This document shows positions 19,586 through 28,165 of a stretch of DNA of 64,000 nt, one piece after another. The translations under genes were made by a program, and so were the position numbers. Each line of letters opens with the position of its first letter. The stretch's first letter is position 1. This DNA comes from CAYPGJ01 sp050174775 (GTDB lineage Bacteria; Planctomycetota; Phycisphaerae; Phycisphaerales; UBA1924), in NCBI GenBank assembly GCA_050174775.1, contig JBFXJP010000002.1:124001-188000 (forward strand), given 5' to 3'. The notes beneath the pieces are model-generated. The model worked only from the letters and a program-made list of their open reading frames with translations, was not told where the DNA came from and ran no database searches.

Positions 19586-20974
19586 ATGCCCCCCAACCAC
19601 AGCAACGCCGACGCGTCGCGGGGGCCTCACGACCCCGACAAACTCCCGATGCCCTCCGACCCAGCCTCCTCCAGCGCAGGCCAGTCAGCAGCCGGCGGTC
19701 CTCGAACCGCCACCGCGGGCGACACCAAATCCGGCTCGCGCTCTCCCTCCGATTTCGACTCCGCCCTCGCACGCGTCGTCGTCGAGCAAGGCCTCGCCAC
19801 GATGGACGAAGTCCAGGACTGCATCCGTCGCGCACGCGCCATCGCCTCCGACCCCTCCCAATCCTCACTCGCACGCGTACTCATCAACGAAGAGTTCATC
19901 ACACGCCGACAACTCGACCGCCTCCGCGTCCAGCTCGACGCCGAAGGCTCTGGACAACGCATCCCCGGCTTCAACGTCCTCTCCAAGCTCGGCGCCGGCG
20001 CCATGGCCACCGTCTACAAGGCCCGCCAGCTCTCACTCGACCGACTCGTCGCCATCAAAATCCTCCCCCGCAAGTTCTCATCCGACCCCCAGTTCATCGA
20101 ACGCTTCTACGCCGAAGGCCGCGCCGCCGCCCAACTCAACCACCCAAACATCGTCCAGGCCTACGACGTCGGAAAAGCCGGCGAATACCACTACTTCGTC
20201 ATGGAGTACGTCGAAGGCTCCACCGTCTACGACCACATCGTCAAGCAGAAACGCTACCCCGAGAAGGAAGCCATCGAGGTCATCTCGCAGGTCGCGCTCG
20301 CGCTCGAGCACGCACACCAGCGAGGCCTCATCCACCGTGACGTCAAACCCAAGAACGTCATGATCAACACCGCCGGCGTCGTCAAACTCGCCGACATGGG
20401 CCTCGCACGCGCCATCTCCGACCGCGAAGCCGCCGAAGCCGAAGCCGGAAAGGCCTTCGGCACGCCCTACTACATCTCACCCGAACAGATCCGCGGCGAA
20501 CGCGATCTCACCCCCTCAGCAGACATCTACTCCCTCGGCGCCACCCTCTACCACATGGTCACCGGCAAGGTCCCCTTCGAGGGCAAAGACCCCGCCGACG
20601 TCATGCGCAAGCACCTCAAGGCGCCCCCCACGCCCCCCGACCAGCTCAACCCCAAACTCTCCAACGGCCTCTGCGAGATCATCGAGATGATGCTCGCCAA
20701 GCGCCGCGAAGACCGCTACCAACGCTGCTCCGACCTCCTCACCGACCTCCGCGCCGTCGCGCGCGGCGATCGGCCCCCCATCGCGCACAAACCCCTCACC
20801 TCCGCCGCCCCCGAAGCCCTCACCGCAGTCCTCGCGCAAGCCCAGGCCGCCCCCGCCGAGCTCGCCGTCGACAAGACCCGCGCGCCCTCACCCTTCTCCC
20901 ACATCGCCGTCCAGGCCCTCCTCATCCTCTTCCTCCTCTCCGTCGCGGCCAACCTCGTCCTCCTCCTCTCCTGA
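19586..20974 (+). CDS. Ser/Thr protein kinase with N-terminal accessory domain and C-terminal membrane helix
   Basis: This 462-residue kinase has an N-terminal module (about 55-125) with two repeats resembling the type II/IV secretion ATPase N-domain (LARVVVEQGLATMDEVQ, then LARVLINEEFITRRQLDRLR). The Hanks-type kinase domain (about 130-400) follows, with Lys158 in VAIKIL, catalytic Asp252 in HRDVKPKN and a DMG (not DFG) metal motif at Asp270. A C-terminal hydrophobic helix (about 440-462) probably anchors it to the membrane. ATG at 19586 was chosen because upstream residues look non-coding. Substrates unknown; planctomycetes carry many such kinases. Confidence 0.85.
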   Translation: MPPNHSNADASRGPHDPDKLPMPSDPASSSAGQSAAGGPRTATAGDTKSGSRSPSDFDSALARVVVEQGLATMDEVQDCIRRARAIASDPSQSSLARVLINEEFITRRQLDRLRVQLDAEGSGQRIPGFNVLSKLGAGAMATVYKARQLSLDRLVAIKILPRKFSSDPQFIERFYAEGRAAAQLNHPNIVQAYDVGKAGEYHYFVMEYVEGSTVYDHIVKQKRYPEKEAIEVISQVALALEHAHQRGLIHRDVKPKNVMINTAGVVKLADMGLARAISDREAAEAEAGKAFGTPYYISPEQIRGERDLTPSADIYSLGATLYHMVTGKVPFEGKDPADVMRKHLKAPPTPPDQLNPKLSNGLCEIIEMMLAKRREDRYQRCSDLLTDLRAVARGDRPPIAHKPLTSAAPEALTAVLAQAQAAPAELAVDKTRAPSPFSHIAVQALLILFLLSVAANLVLLLS

Positions 20975-21139
20975 ACCGCAAACCCCGCGCACACGTCCGA
21001 TAGGCTCGCCCCGCGCGCACGCCCCAAGAACACCATTCCTTTATCCACGACCGCAGCCGGTCGATACACCTCCTGAGGCGCCGCGCCCCGTCCGCGAAGG
21101 ACGTCCCCGCGCTCGCGCCATATCGCCGGCCGTGCGCGC

Positions 21140-24100
21140 ATGAAAAATAGATACCCGCTCCTACGTCTGTGCATCGAGATCGTCCTCACGATCGCCCTCG
21201 CCGAAGCCGCCGTCAGGCTGCTCCTGCCCATCATCGCGCACGACCTCACCCTCTGGGGCGAAGCCGCCCTCGACGCCGTCATCCTCAGCGCCATCGCCGC
21301 ACCCGTCATCCTCTGGCGCACACGCGCCTTCGTCAGCGTCATCCGCGACGAGAACATGTGGGCCCAACGAAACGCGGCCCGCGCCTCCGTCCTCGCCACC
21401 TGCCTCGTCCTGCTCATCTCCCTCGCCGCCACCGGATGGCTTACACGCAACGCCCTCCACGAAGACGACCGCGTCGCCGAAGCACGCTTCGACGCGCTCA
21501 CCGTCCGCGCCTCCACCGAAATCACGCGCCGCTTCTCCACCTTCGCAGGCGGCCTCCGCGGCGCACGCGGCCTCTTCGCCGCCTCGCAATCCGTCGAGCC
21601 CGACGAGTTCGCCGCATACGCAAAGTCACGCGACTTCGACATCGAGTTCGTCGGCTCTCTCGGCCTCGGGTTCCTCCAGCGCATCCCGCGCGATCAATTC
21701 GATCAGACCATCCTCGACAACAGCCCCCGTCTCGACGCGATCACCCCCAACACCCATCTCCACCCCTACTACATCGTCAACTACTACGAATACAAGGGCA
21801 GCGCCACGCCCCCCTTCCGACGCGACCTCTCCTGCGACCCCGATATCCAGGCCGCCATCGACCAGTCACTCCGCAATCCCCAGCCCACCATCACCGCGCC
21901 CATCCGCTTCTTCACCGGCGACGACGCCAAGCCCGTCTCCATCTTTCTCCTCCCCATCTTCCGCAACGGCGCGCTCATCGCCACCGAAGCACAGCGACGC
22001 GAAGCCTGCGTCGGCTGGGTCTTCCGCCCCGTCTCGCTCCCCGACACCCTCGCCGCCGTCCAGGAATTCACCGACCACAACCTCTGCTTCCGCCTCGTCG
22101 ACGCCGAACCCACCACCGACTACGTCGCGCACTCCCGCGTCTATCACGCCGAGCACGACGACGACAACCTCCCCGCGCAACCCGCGCACCCCTCCCTCGC
22201 CCCGCGCGCCATCCCACTCAACATGGGACAGCGCCAGTGGACCCTCCACGTCGATCCCGCACCCGGATACCCGGCGCCACGCAGCAACACCGCCACCGCC
22301 GTCTTCTCCGTCGGCGTCATCCTCACCCTCGCCCTCGCCGGCTTCACCTGGAACGTCACCTCCGCGCGCCTCCGCGCCGAAGCCGTCGCCCGCGCCATGA
22401 ACGCCGACCTCCTCCGGCTCGCCACCGTCGCCGAACGCACACACAGCGGCGTCGTCATCACCGACGCCCACGGCTCCATCGAGTGGGTCAACGACTCCTT
22501 CACAAGACTCACCGGCCTCCCCCTCGAAAACGTCCGAGGCCGCGCCGCCGCAGCCATCCTCCAGGGCCCGCGCACCAACCCCGAAAACTCCGCCACCGTC
22601 GAGGACGCCTTCGACAAGGGCGAGACCGCCGACACCCTCATCGTCATCCCCTCCACCGACGGCAAGGACGCCATACTCCAAACCGAAATCCAACCGCTCC
22701 GCGACGAGGCCCACTCCCTCACCGGCTTCATCACCGTCCTCTCCGACGTCACCGATTCCGTCACCCTACGAGACAAGGCCGACGCAGCCGCCAAAGCAAA
22801 GTCCGCCTTCCTCGCCACCATGAGCCACGAGATCCGAACCCCCCTCAACGGCATCATCGGCTTCTCCGACCTCCTCGCGAAACGCGCAGACGCCGGCGAC
22901 CAGACACAACGCGACGAGTGGATCGGCATCATCCACGGCTCCGCGCAGCACCTCCTCTCCCTCCTCAACGACGTCCTCGACCTCTCCAAGATGGAAGCCG
23001 AGAAGATGGTCCTCGAGCCCCGACCCTGCCGCGTCGTCACCGCCATCTCCGACGCCGTCGCCCTCTTCCAGTTCAACGCCAAGGAAAAGGGCATCACACT
23101 CCGAACCATCGTCGACGACTCCTGCCCCACGCTCGCCCGCGTCGACGCCACCCGACTCCGACAGATCGCCTCCAACCTCGTCTCCAACGCCGTCAAGTTC
23201 ACCCAGCAGGGCGGCGTCACCGTCACGCTCTCCGGCGATCACTCCGGCCCCACGCCCATCCTCCGCATCGACGTCCGCGACACCGGCATCGGCATGAGCC
23301 CCGAACAGGTCGCTGGGCTCTTCAGCCCATTCACCCAAGCCGACTCCTCCACCACCAGACGATTCGGCGGCACCGGCCTCGGCCTCTGCATCTCCCGCGA
23401 AATCGCACGACGCATGGGCGGAGACATCACCGTCAAGTCCACCCCCTCCTTCGGCTCCACCTTCTCCGCACACCTCCCCGCGCCCCCCCTCGCCCCCGGC
23501 GAACGCGCGCCCGAAGACTCCGTCTACCGCGGTGGCGAGTTCTTCGCCGAACGCGCAGACGCCCCCCTCCAGAACCTCCGCGTCCTCATCGCCGACGACA
23601 TCCACACCAACCGCCAACTATTCCGCCTCACCCTCCAGAAGGCCGGCGCCGTCGTCGTCCTCGCCGAGAACGGCGAACACGCACTCAACGCCGCGCGCGC
23701 CGCCAAGTTCGACGCCATCATCATGGACGTCCAGATGCCCGTCATGGACGGCCACACCGCCACACGCACCCTCCGCAACGAGGGCAACACCACCCCCATC
23801 CTCGCGCTCACCGCCCACTCCTCCGGCGCCGACCGGCAGAACTGCATCGAGGCGGGCTGCACCGACTTCCTCAGCAAGCCCGTCGACCTCGTCCTCCTCG
23901 TCCAGACCATCGCGCGACTCGCCGCGCGCCCCACCCCTCTCTCCGAAACACCCGCGCAACCCCGACGCGCCCAGCCCGCCCCACAGCCCTCCACCGCCAA
24001 CCACCCCGCGCTCGCGCGCATCGAAGACCCCGAGATCCGCGCCATCGCCGCCGACTGGCTCTCCGAACTCCCCTCCCGCCTCAGCGACGCCCGCCGCGCG

Positions 24101-24301
24101 CTCGAACGCAAGGACTTCCAGGCCCTCGCGCAGCACGCACACGCCATCAAGGGCACCTCCGGCATGCTCTCCCTCGCCATCTTCACCCCGCAGGCCGCAC
24201 GCCTCGAGGAAGCAGCCATCGAAAAACGCGCAACCGACGCCGACGACGCACTCCGTCTCCTCGTCGCACTCCTCCGCGCCCCCACCGCAAACGCCGCCTG
24301 A
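21140..24301 (+). CDS. Hybrid sensor histidine kinase (CHASE-PAS-HisKA-HATPase-REC-HPT)
   Basis: This 1053-residue multidomain sensor begins with two or three N-terminal helices (within about 5-105) and an extracytoplasmic CHASE-type domain (about 110-300, LGLGFLQRIPRDQFDQTI). A further helix (about 388-408) and a PAS domain (about 425-540) lead to HisKA with phospho-His563 in MSHEIRTPLNG. HATPase follows with GTGLGLCISRE, then a receiver domain with phospho-Asp863 (IIMDVQMP), then an HPT domain with His1001 (HAIKGTSG). All phosphorelay residues are present. Output must go to a separate regulator, none of which is adjacent. CHASE suggests an external small-molecule signal. Confidence 0.93.
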   Translation: MKNRYPLLRLCIEIVLTIALAEAAVRLLLPIIAHDLTLWGEAALDAVILSAIAAPVILWRTRAFVSVIRDENMWAQRNAARASVLATCLVLLISLAATGWLTRNALHEDDRVAEARFDALTVRASTEITRRFSTFAGGLRGARGLFAASQSVEPDEFAAYAKSRDFDIEFVGSLGLGFLQRIPRDQFDQTILDNSPRLDAITPNTHLHPYYIVNYYEYKGSATPPFRRDLSCDPDIQAAIDQSLRNPQPTITAPIRFFTGDDAKPVSIFLLPIFRNGALIATEAQRREACVGWVFRPVSLPDTLAAVQEFTDHNLCFRLVDAEPTTDYVAHSRVYHAEHDDDNLPAQPAHPSLAPRAIPLNMGQRQWTLHVDPAPGYPAPRSNTATAVFSVGVILTLALAGFTWNVTSARLRAEAVARAMNADLLRLATVAERTHSGVVITDAHGSIEWVNDSFTRLTGLPLENVRGRAAAAILQGPRTNPENSATVEDAFDKGETADTLIVIPSTDGKDAILQTEIQPLRDEAHSLTGFITVLSDVTDSVTLRDKADAAAKAKSAFLATMSHEIRTPLNGIIGFSDLLAKRADAGDQTQRDEWIGIIHGSAQHLLSLLNDVLDLSKMEAEKMVLEPRPCRVVTAISDAVALFQFNAKEKGITLRTIVDDSCPTLARVDATRLRQIASNLVSNAVKFTQQGGVTVTLSGDHSGPTPILRIDVRDTGIGMSPEQVAGLFSPFTQADSSTTRRFGGTGLGLCISREIARRMGGDITVKSTPSFGSTFSAHLPAPPLAPGERAPEDSVYRGGEFFAERADAPLQNLRVLIADDIHTNRQLFRLTLQKAGAVVVLAENGEHALNAARAAKFDAIIMDVQMPVMDGHTATRTLRNEGNTTPILALTAHSSGADRQNCIEAGCTDFLSKPVDLVLLVQTIARLAARPTPLSETPAQPRRAQPAPQPSTANHPALARIEDPEIRAIAADWLSELPSRLSDARRALERKDFQALAQHAHAIKGTSGMLSLAIFTPQAARLEEAAIEKRATDADDALRLLVALLRAPTANAA

Positions 24302-24376
24302 TCAACCCGCCCCAGCCCACCGACTACAATCACCGCGCACGCACCACCAACAGCAAAAAACGCCGGAGCACACCCC

Positions 24377-25024
24377 ATGCACCTGTACATCGACACCGCG
24401 AACCTCGACGAAATCAGGCAAGCCGCCGACCTCGGCGTCCTCGACGGCGTCACCACCAACCCCTCACTCATCGCCAAGGAAAAAACCGACTACACCAAAC
24501 GCCTCGCCGAGATCTGCGAGGTCGTCGAAGGCCCCGTCTCCGCCGAAGTCATCTCCACCGACTTCGACGGCATGATGAAGGAAGGCCGCAAGCACGCCAA
24601 AATCGCCGACAACATCGTCGTCAAGCTCCCCTGCACCGTCGACGGCCTCAAAGCCTGCAAGGCCTTCTCCGACGAAGGCGTCAAAACCAACCTCACACTC
24701 TGCTTCCAGCCCCTCCAGGCCCTCATGGTCGCCAAGGCCGGCGCCTTCCTCGTCTCACCATTCCTGGGCCGCGTCGACGACGTCGGCGAAGACGGCATGG
24801 ACCTCATCCACCGCATCCGACAGATCTACGACAACTACGGCTACGAAACCAAACTCCTCGCCGCCTCCATCCGCCACCCCAAGCACCTCGTCGACTGCGC
24901 CCTCGCCGGCGCCGACGTCGCCACCGTCCCCTTCTCCGTCATCAAGCAGATGCTCAACCACCCCCTCACCGACGTCGGTCTCGAAAAGTTCCTCGCCGAC
25001 TACAAGAAAGCCTTCGGCGGCTGA
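24377..25024 (+). CDS. Transaldolase-like fructose-6-phosphate aldolase (TalC/FSA family)
   Basis: This 215-residue enzyme is of the short transaldolase family: MHLYIDTANLDEIRQA at the start, GVTTNPSLIAKE, the Schiff-base Lys in VVKLPCTVDGLKA, NLTLCFQPLQALMVAKAGA and VSPFLGRVDD. The length (about 215) is that of the compact FSA/TalC group rather than full-length transaldolase (about 320). It works either in the non-oxidative pentose phosphate pathway or as a fructose-6-phosphate aldolase; sequence alone does not separate these. The start ATG lies 75 bp after the sensor kinase stop. Confidence 0.92.
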   Translation: MHLYIDTANLDEIRQAADLGVLDGVTTNPSLIAKEKTDYTKRLAEICEVVEGPVSAEVISTDFDGMMKEGRKHAKIADNIVVKLPCTVDGLKACKAFSDEGVKTNLTLCFQPLQALMVAKAGAFLVSPFLGRVDDVGEDGMDLIHRIRQIYDNYGYETKLLAASIRHPKHLVDCALAGADVATVPFSVIKQMLNHPLTDVGLEKFLADYKKAFGG

Positions 25025-25081
25025 TCGATCAACCGCGCGCCGTGCGCGCAGTGAAACCCCTCCCCCCGCCGGGGGCGTGGG

Positions 25082-25222
25082 GGAGGATGTCGCGAAGCGA
25101 CAGGTGGGGGGGACTTGCTGCAACCCCTCGCGAACTTCGCGCCGTTGCAACGCCTCCTCCCTCCGCTCGCTTCGACGAGAAGCGAGCGCGCGGGAGGATG
25201 TCGCGCGAGCGACAGGAGGGGG
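25082..25222 (+). repeat. Two copies of a GGAGGATGTCGC hairpin element
   Basis: The pattern GGAGGA + TGTCGC-loop-GCGACA + G-rich tail occurs at 25082-25110 (loop GAA, tail GGTGGGGGGG) and 25193-25222 (loop GCGA, tail GGAGGGGGG). A second stem precedes the second copy: CTCGCTTC/GAAGCGAG at 25166-25186. Stems are perfect, loops differ, which fits selection for pairing or shared ancestry of a mobile hairpin family. Confidence 0.75.
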
Positions 25223-25243
25223 GCGATTCTTATTTCACCCGAG

Positions 25244-25272
25244 CCGCGAGCGGAAGCTCGCGGTTTGCTTTT
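25244..25272 (+). terminator. Intrinsic terminator-like hairpin downstream of the aldolase gene
   Basis: A perfect 8-bp stem, CCGCGAGC/GCTCGCGG, closed by a GGAA tetraloop is followed by TTTGCTTTT. The geometry fits a Rho-independent terminator, though it is 220 bp beyond the aldolase stop. The same hairpin with one compensated pair change occurs inside the 326-bp repeat. Confidence 0.5.
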
Positions 25273-25476
25273 ATCGTTGCTGTGGTTCCGCGGCACACGC
25301 AGCATCAACCCACAGTCGCTCACTCCTTCCGCAATCGCTCCACGATCTCTCCCGCTCCTCGCGCTTTCTGCTCCAGCCGCGGAGCGGCGCCAGCCAGCAG
25401 CCCCGGGCGTGAGCCCGGGGTGAGCGCGCGATGCTCTTTTCTTGAGCCCCGGAGGGGCGACACTCCTCTGCTCCCC

Positions 25477-25533
25477 CTTCTCCCCTCTGAGGGAGAAGGT
25501 GTCATCGCGAAGCGATGACGGATGAGGGGGCCT
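25477..25533 (+). repeat. RIME-like double-hairpin element
   Basis: An 8-bp stem CTTCTCCC/GGGAGAAG (25477-25498) is followed by GT and a second perfect 8-bp stem GTCATCGC/GCGATGAC with a GAA loop (25501-25519), then GGATGAGGGGGCC. The outer words (GAGAAGG, GGATGAGGGG) with a variable inner palindrome are the pattern of intergenic mosaic elements known from rhizobia and other bacteria (established type; assignment here by eye). Confidence 0.7.
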
Positions 25534-25685
25534 ACATCTCCTCCCTCCCCTCATTGCGCTACCCGCCCCATCATGTGTTCGCGTCACTCGCACAACCCGC
25601 CTGACGAACGACACGCGACCATCCGCGCTGCCCCCTCCTCCCATTCGGCTCTGCGAATGGGAGAGGGTGGGGTGAGGGCTCCATG

Positions 25686-26011
25686 CCCTCTTTCTCCTCT
25701 TCCTCTCTGCCTCAACGCTCGCGTGCCGCACCGCACGCCCCCCTCTCCCCTCCGAGGGAGAGGGTGGTTCACGCGCAGCGTGAACCGGGTGAGGGGGCCT
25801 CTTTCTCCTCTCGGCCTCACCCGCGCAAGCGTGCGGCCAATGACCACTACCCACCACGTCCGCACCGCCTCACTCCCTCGCTTAGTCACGCCGACTTGGT
25901 TCATCCGAGCTGCGAGCGGAAGCTCGCAGTCGTTCCTCTCCCGCGCCACGATCCGTGCCCCCTCTCCCATTCGGGTCTGCGAATGGGAGAGGGTGGGGTG
26001 AGGGCTCCATG
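25686..26011 (+). repeat. 326-bp tandem repeat, unit A
   Basis: This unit runs from just after one CTCCATG to the next. It contains a CCTCTCCC/GGGAGAGG stem followed by an inner GTTCACGC/GCGTGAAC stem and CGGGTGAGGGGGCC. Next come a CTGCGAGC-GGAA-GCTCGCAG hairpin and a 12-bp stem CTCTCCCATTCG/CGAATGGGAGAG followed by GGTGGGGTGAGGG. It is almost identical to unit B (three differences seen in the first 199 bp, none in the last 127). A truncated unit ends at 25685 upstream. Confidence 0.9.
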
Positions 26012-26021
26012 NNNNNNNNNN
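26012..26021. other. Assembly gap (10 N)
   Basis: Ten unknown bases interrupt the repeat array. The 127 bases immediately left (25885-26011) and right (26022-26148) are identical, as if two contigs sharing a 127-base end had been joined without merging. The true copy number is therefore unknown. Confidence 0.98.
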
Positions 26022-26148
26022 GTCACGCCGACTTGGTTCATCCGAGCTGCGAGCGGAAGCTCGCAGTCGTTCCTCTCCCGCGCCACGATCCGTGCCCCCT
26101 CTCCCATTCGGGTCTGCGAATGGGAGAGGGTGGGGTGAGGGCTCCATG

Positions 26149-26474
26149 CTCTCTTTCTCCTCTTCCTCTCTGCCTCAACCCTCGCGCGCCGCACCGCACG
26201 CCCCCCTCTCCCCTCCGAGGGAGAGGGTGGTTCACGCGCAGCGTGAACCGGGTGAGGGGGCCTCTTTCTCCTCTCGGCCTCACCCGCGCAAGCGTGCGGC
26301 CAATGACCACTACCCACCACGTCCGCACCGCCTCACTCCCTCGCTTAGTCACGCCGACTTGGTTCATCCGAGCTGCGAGCGGAAGCTCGCAGTCGTTCCT
26401 CTCCCGCGCCACGATCCGTGCCCCCTCTCCCATTCGGGTCTGCGAATGGGAGAGGGTGGGGTGAGGGCTCCATG
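26149..26474 (+). repeat. 326-bp tandem repeat, unit B
   Basis: This is the second full unit, with the same hairpins in the same order as unit A. A diverging third unit begins at 26475 and can be followed to about 26533, where it runs into a different hairpin (26544-26580) whose stem CCTCTCCC-G-TCGCACC pairs across a CTTC-containing loop. Confidence 0.9.
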
Positions 26475-26543
26475 GCCTCCTTCTCCTCTTCCACTCTGCC
26501 TCAACGCTCGCGTGCCGCACCGCACGCGCCTCCGGAAGGGCTA

Positions 26544-26580
26544 CCTCTCCCGTCGCACCGCTTCGGTGCGATGGGAGAGG
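26544..26580 (+). repeat. Long hairpin element with the GGGAGAGG outer stem
   Basis: CCTCTCCC then TCGCACC pairs with GGTGCGA then GGGAGAGG, with a single internal G-T, followed by CCAGGTGAGGGCTCC. It shares the outer words of the 326-bp repeat hairpins but has a different inner stem, so it is another member of the same hairpin family. Confidence 0.75.
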
Positions 26581-26962
26581 CCAGGTGAGGGCTCCCGCAT
26601 CGCTCCCTCTTCTCGCCTTGCGCTGCCCTTCGCACGCCCGTGACTTCGTTCGCGCTCGTATCTCCTCTCCTCCCCGCCTCACCCGCGCCCCCCCCGTCTT
26701 TCTTCATACTCAAAATCACGCCGCATTCCTGGACGCCCCTCTCGCCCTATGCCCTCGCAAACGTCCAGGCCGGCGCGAAACCGTGCAACCCGCGACATTC
26801 TCAGCCCCGAACGGAGGAATCCGCGAAAGGGCCTTGTTTCAGGGGATCCGCGCGGTACGTTGAGGTCGTACAGATGTTCGCGGCCCGCGCAGGTTCTCGC
26901 TCCCTGCGCAAGCCCAAAGCACGAGTGTGTCCCGTTCCGGTGAGAAGGTGAGAGGAGACCCC

Positions 26963-28081
26963 ATGCGTGCGCAGCGTGCTTCGTTGCTCGTCGCTGCTGT
27001 TGTGATCTGTCAGTCGTGGCTCGCCGCCTCTTCCGCCGCGGCCCAGACCGGCGGCCTGCCCGACCTCGGCCACCAGTGGTCCGTCGTCACCGGCATCAAC
27101 GCACCGATCGTCACACCCCCGAGCGCGAACTTCCCCTTCGGCCGAGCGATCCAGTCCGTCAACTACGACTACCGCATCATGACCCGCGAGGTCACCAACA
27201 CCGAGTGGCTCCAGTTTGTCCGGGCCTTTGCGCCGCACCTTTCAACTGTCGGTGTGGGCGCCACTGATCCGCAATTCCGCGGAACGGGGATCGAATGGCT
27301 CGGCAGTGTCGGAGGCGTTCCGCAATACCAGCTCAGCAGTGAATATGCCAACCGTCCCACGGACCCCGGCTGGCGCTTCGTCGCGCGCTTCTGCAACTGG
27401 CTCCATAACGGCAAGCCCCTCCCATCGCAATCCCCCGGCGGGGTCGTCCCCCTCTCCGTCTTCGAGTCCGGCGCCTACGACACCTCCACCTTCCTGCGCG
27501 TCATCGATCCCGTCAGCAAGACCCCCATATATCTCGATCAGCCCACGCGCAGCGAGAACGCGCAGTTCTGGATCCCCGACTCTCATGAATGGGTCAAGGC
27601 CATGTTCTGGGACCCCAACAAGAACGGTCCCGGCGTAGCCGGGTACTGGCAGTACCCCATCACCAGCGACACCGCGCCGATCTCCGGTGATCCCGCGTTC
27701 GGCGGACAGACCAACGCCGGCCCTTTTCCCCAAGGCCAGACGCGCCCGCTCGACGTCGGCTCGTATCCCGACGTCATGAGCCCGTGGGGCCTGCTCGACG
27801 GCTCCGGCGGCGCGAGCGAATGGTTGGAGGATTGGAAAAACCCCGCCACGCCGCAGCTGCGCCTCCGCGGCGGCACGGCCTCGATATCGCTCTTCAATCC
27901 CGCCACCGTCGACCGCATCGGGGGCTTCCAGCAAGGAAGCCCTGTGTTCGCCGGCGGCGGCATACGTCTCGCCTCGCTCGTCATCCCAGCGCCGGGTGTC
28001 TGCGTGACGCTGGGCGCGTTATGCCTCGGCTGGGGAGGAAGAAGGAGATCGCTCCGCCAACCCTCCGCTCCTCCAACATGA
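26963..28081 (+). CDS. Secreted SUMF1/formylglycine-enzyme-like protein with PxPG C-terminal anchor
   Basis: This 372-residue protein has a signal peptide (about 1-27, ending SSAAAQ) and a domain resembling formylglycine-generating (sulfatase-modifying factor) proteins: TREVTNTEWLQFVRAF early, FCNWLHNG, then FWIPDSHEWVKAM and LLDGSGGASEWLEDW later, and LRGGTAS. Planctomycetes use this fold in many exported proteins without known catalytic activity. The C-terminus, IPAPG then a hydrophobic stretch and GGRRRSLR, looks like a PEP-CTERM-type sorting tail. ATG at 26963 follows GAGAGGAG by about five bases. Base usage is less C-skewed than neighbours, and repeat sequence lies on both sides. Confidence 0.75.
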   Translation: MRAQRASLLVAAVVICQSWLAASSAAAQTGGLPDLGHQWSVVTGINAPIVTPPSANFPFGRAIQSVNYDYRIMTREVTNTEWLQFVRAFAPHLSTVGVGATDPQFRGTGIEWLGSVGGVPQYQLSSEYANRPTDPGWRFVARFCNWLHNGKPLPSQSPGGVVPLSVFESGAYDTSTFLRVIDPVSKTPIYLDQPTRSENAQFWIPDSHEWVKAMFWDPNKNGPGVAGYWQYPITSDTAPISGDPAFGGQTNAGPFPQGQTRPLDVGSYPDVMSPWGLLDGSGGASEWLEDWKNPATPQLRLRGGTASISLFNPATVDRIGGFQQGSPVFAGGGIRLASLVIPAPGVCVTLGALCLGWGGRRRSLRQPSAPPT

Positions 28082-28096
28082 TCCCAGGCATCCGCA

Positions 28097-28165
28097 GGGT
28101 GATATGGCTCCATGCCTCGTTCTTCTCTCCTTCTCTTTGCCTCACCGTCCGCGCACCCAGCCTCG
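28097..28165 (+). repeat. Degenerate remnant of the 326-bp repeat
   Basis: Beginning GGGTGATATGGCTCCATGCC and continuing through pyrimidine-rich sequence to CTTTGCCTCACCGTCCGCGC, this stretch aligns by eye with the repeat junction at 26458-26520 (GGGTGAGGGCTCCATG, then TCTGCCTCAACGCTCGCG) with small gaps. It places a repeat fragment directly after the SUMF-like gene. The rest of the 255-bp gap up to 28336 is pyrimidine-rich with no gene seen. Confidence 0.55.

Larger units (their letters stand above)
25025..26962 (+). other. Gene-free hairpin-repeat region with an assembly gap
   Basis: About 1.9 kb without a supportable gene. It holds at least nine GC-rich hairpins of several related types, a 326-bp tandem duplication and ten unknown bases. 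The last ~350 bp (26600-26962) are non-repetitive leader sequence of the next gene. Open frames crossing the repeats encode Arg/Ser/Pro-rich, family-less peptides and are not called. Sub-elements are listed separately. Confidence 0.8.

Noticed and set aside
25639..26533. CRISPR array
   Set aside because: Units are 326 bp with near-identical content and no short repeats separated by unique spacers.
25522..26719. Long open frames in several phases across the hairpin repeats
   Set aside because: They are Ser/Pro/Arg-rich translations of repeat DNA, some run through the N gap, and none resembles a protein family.
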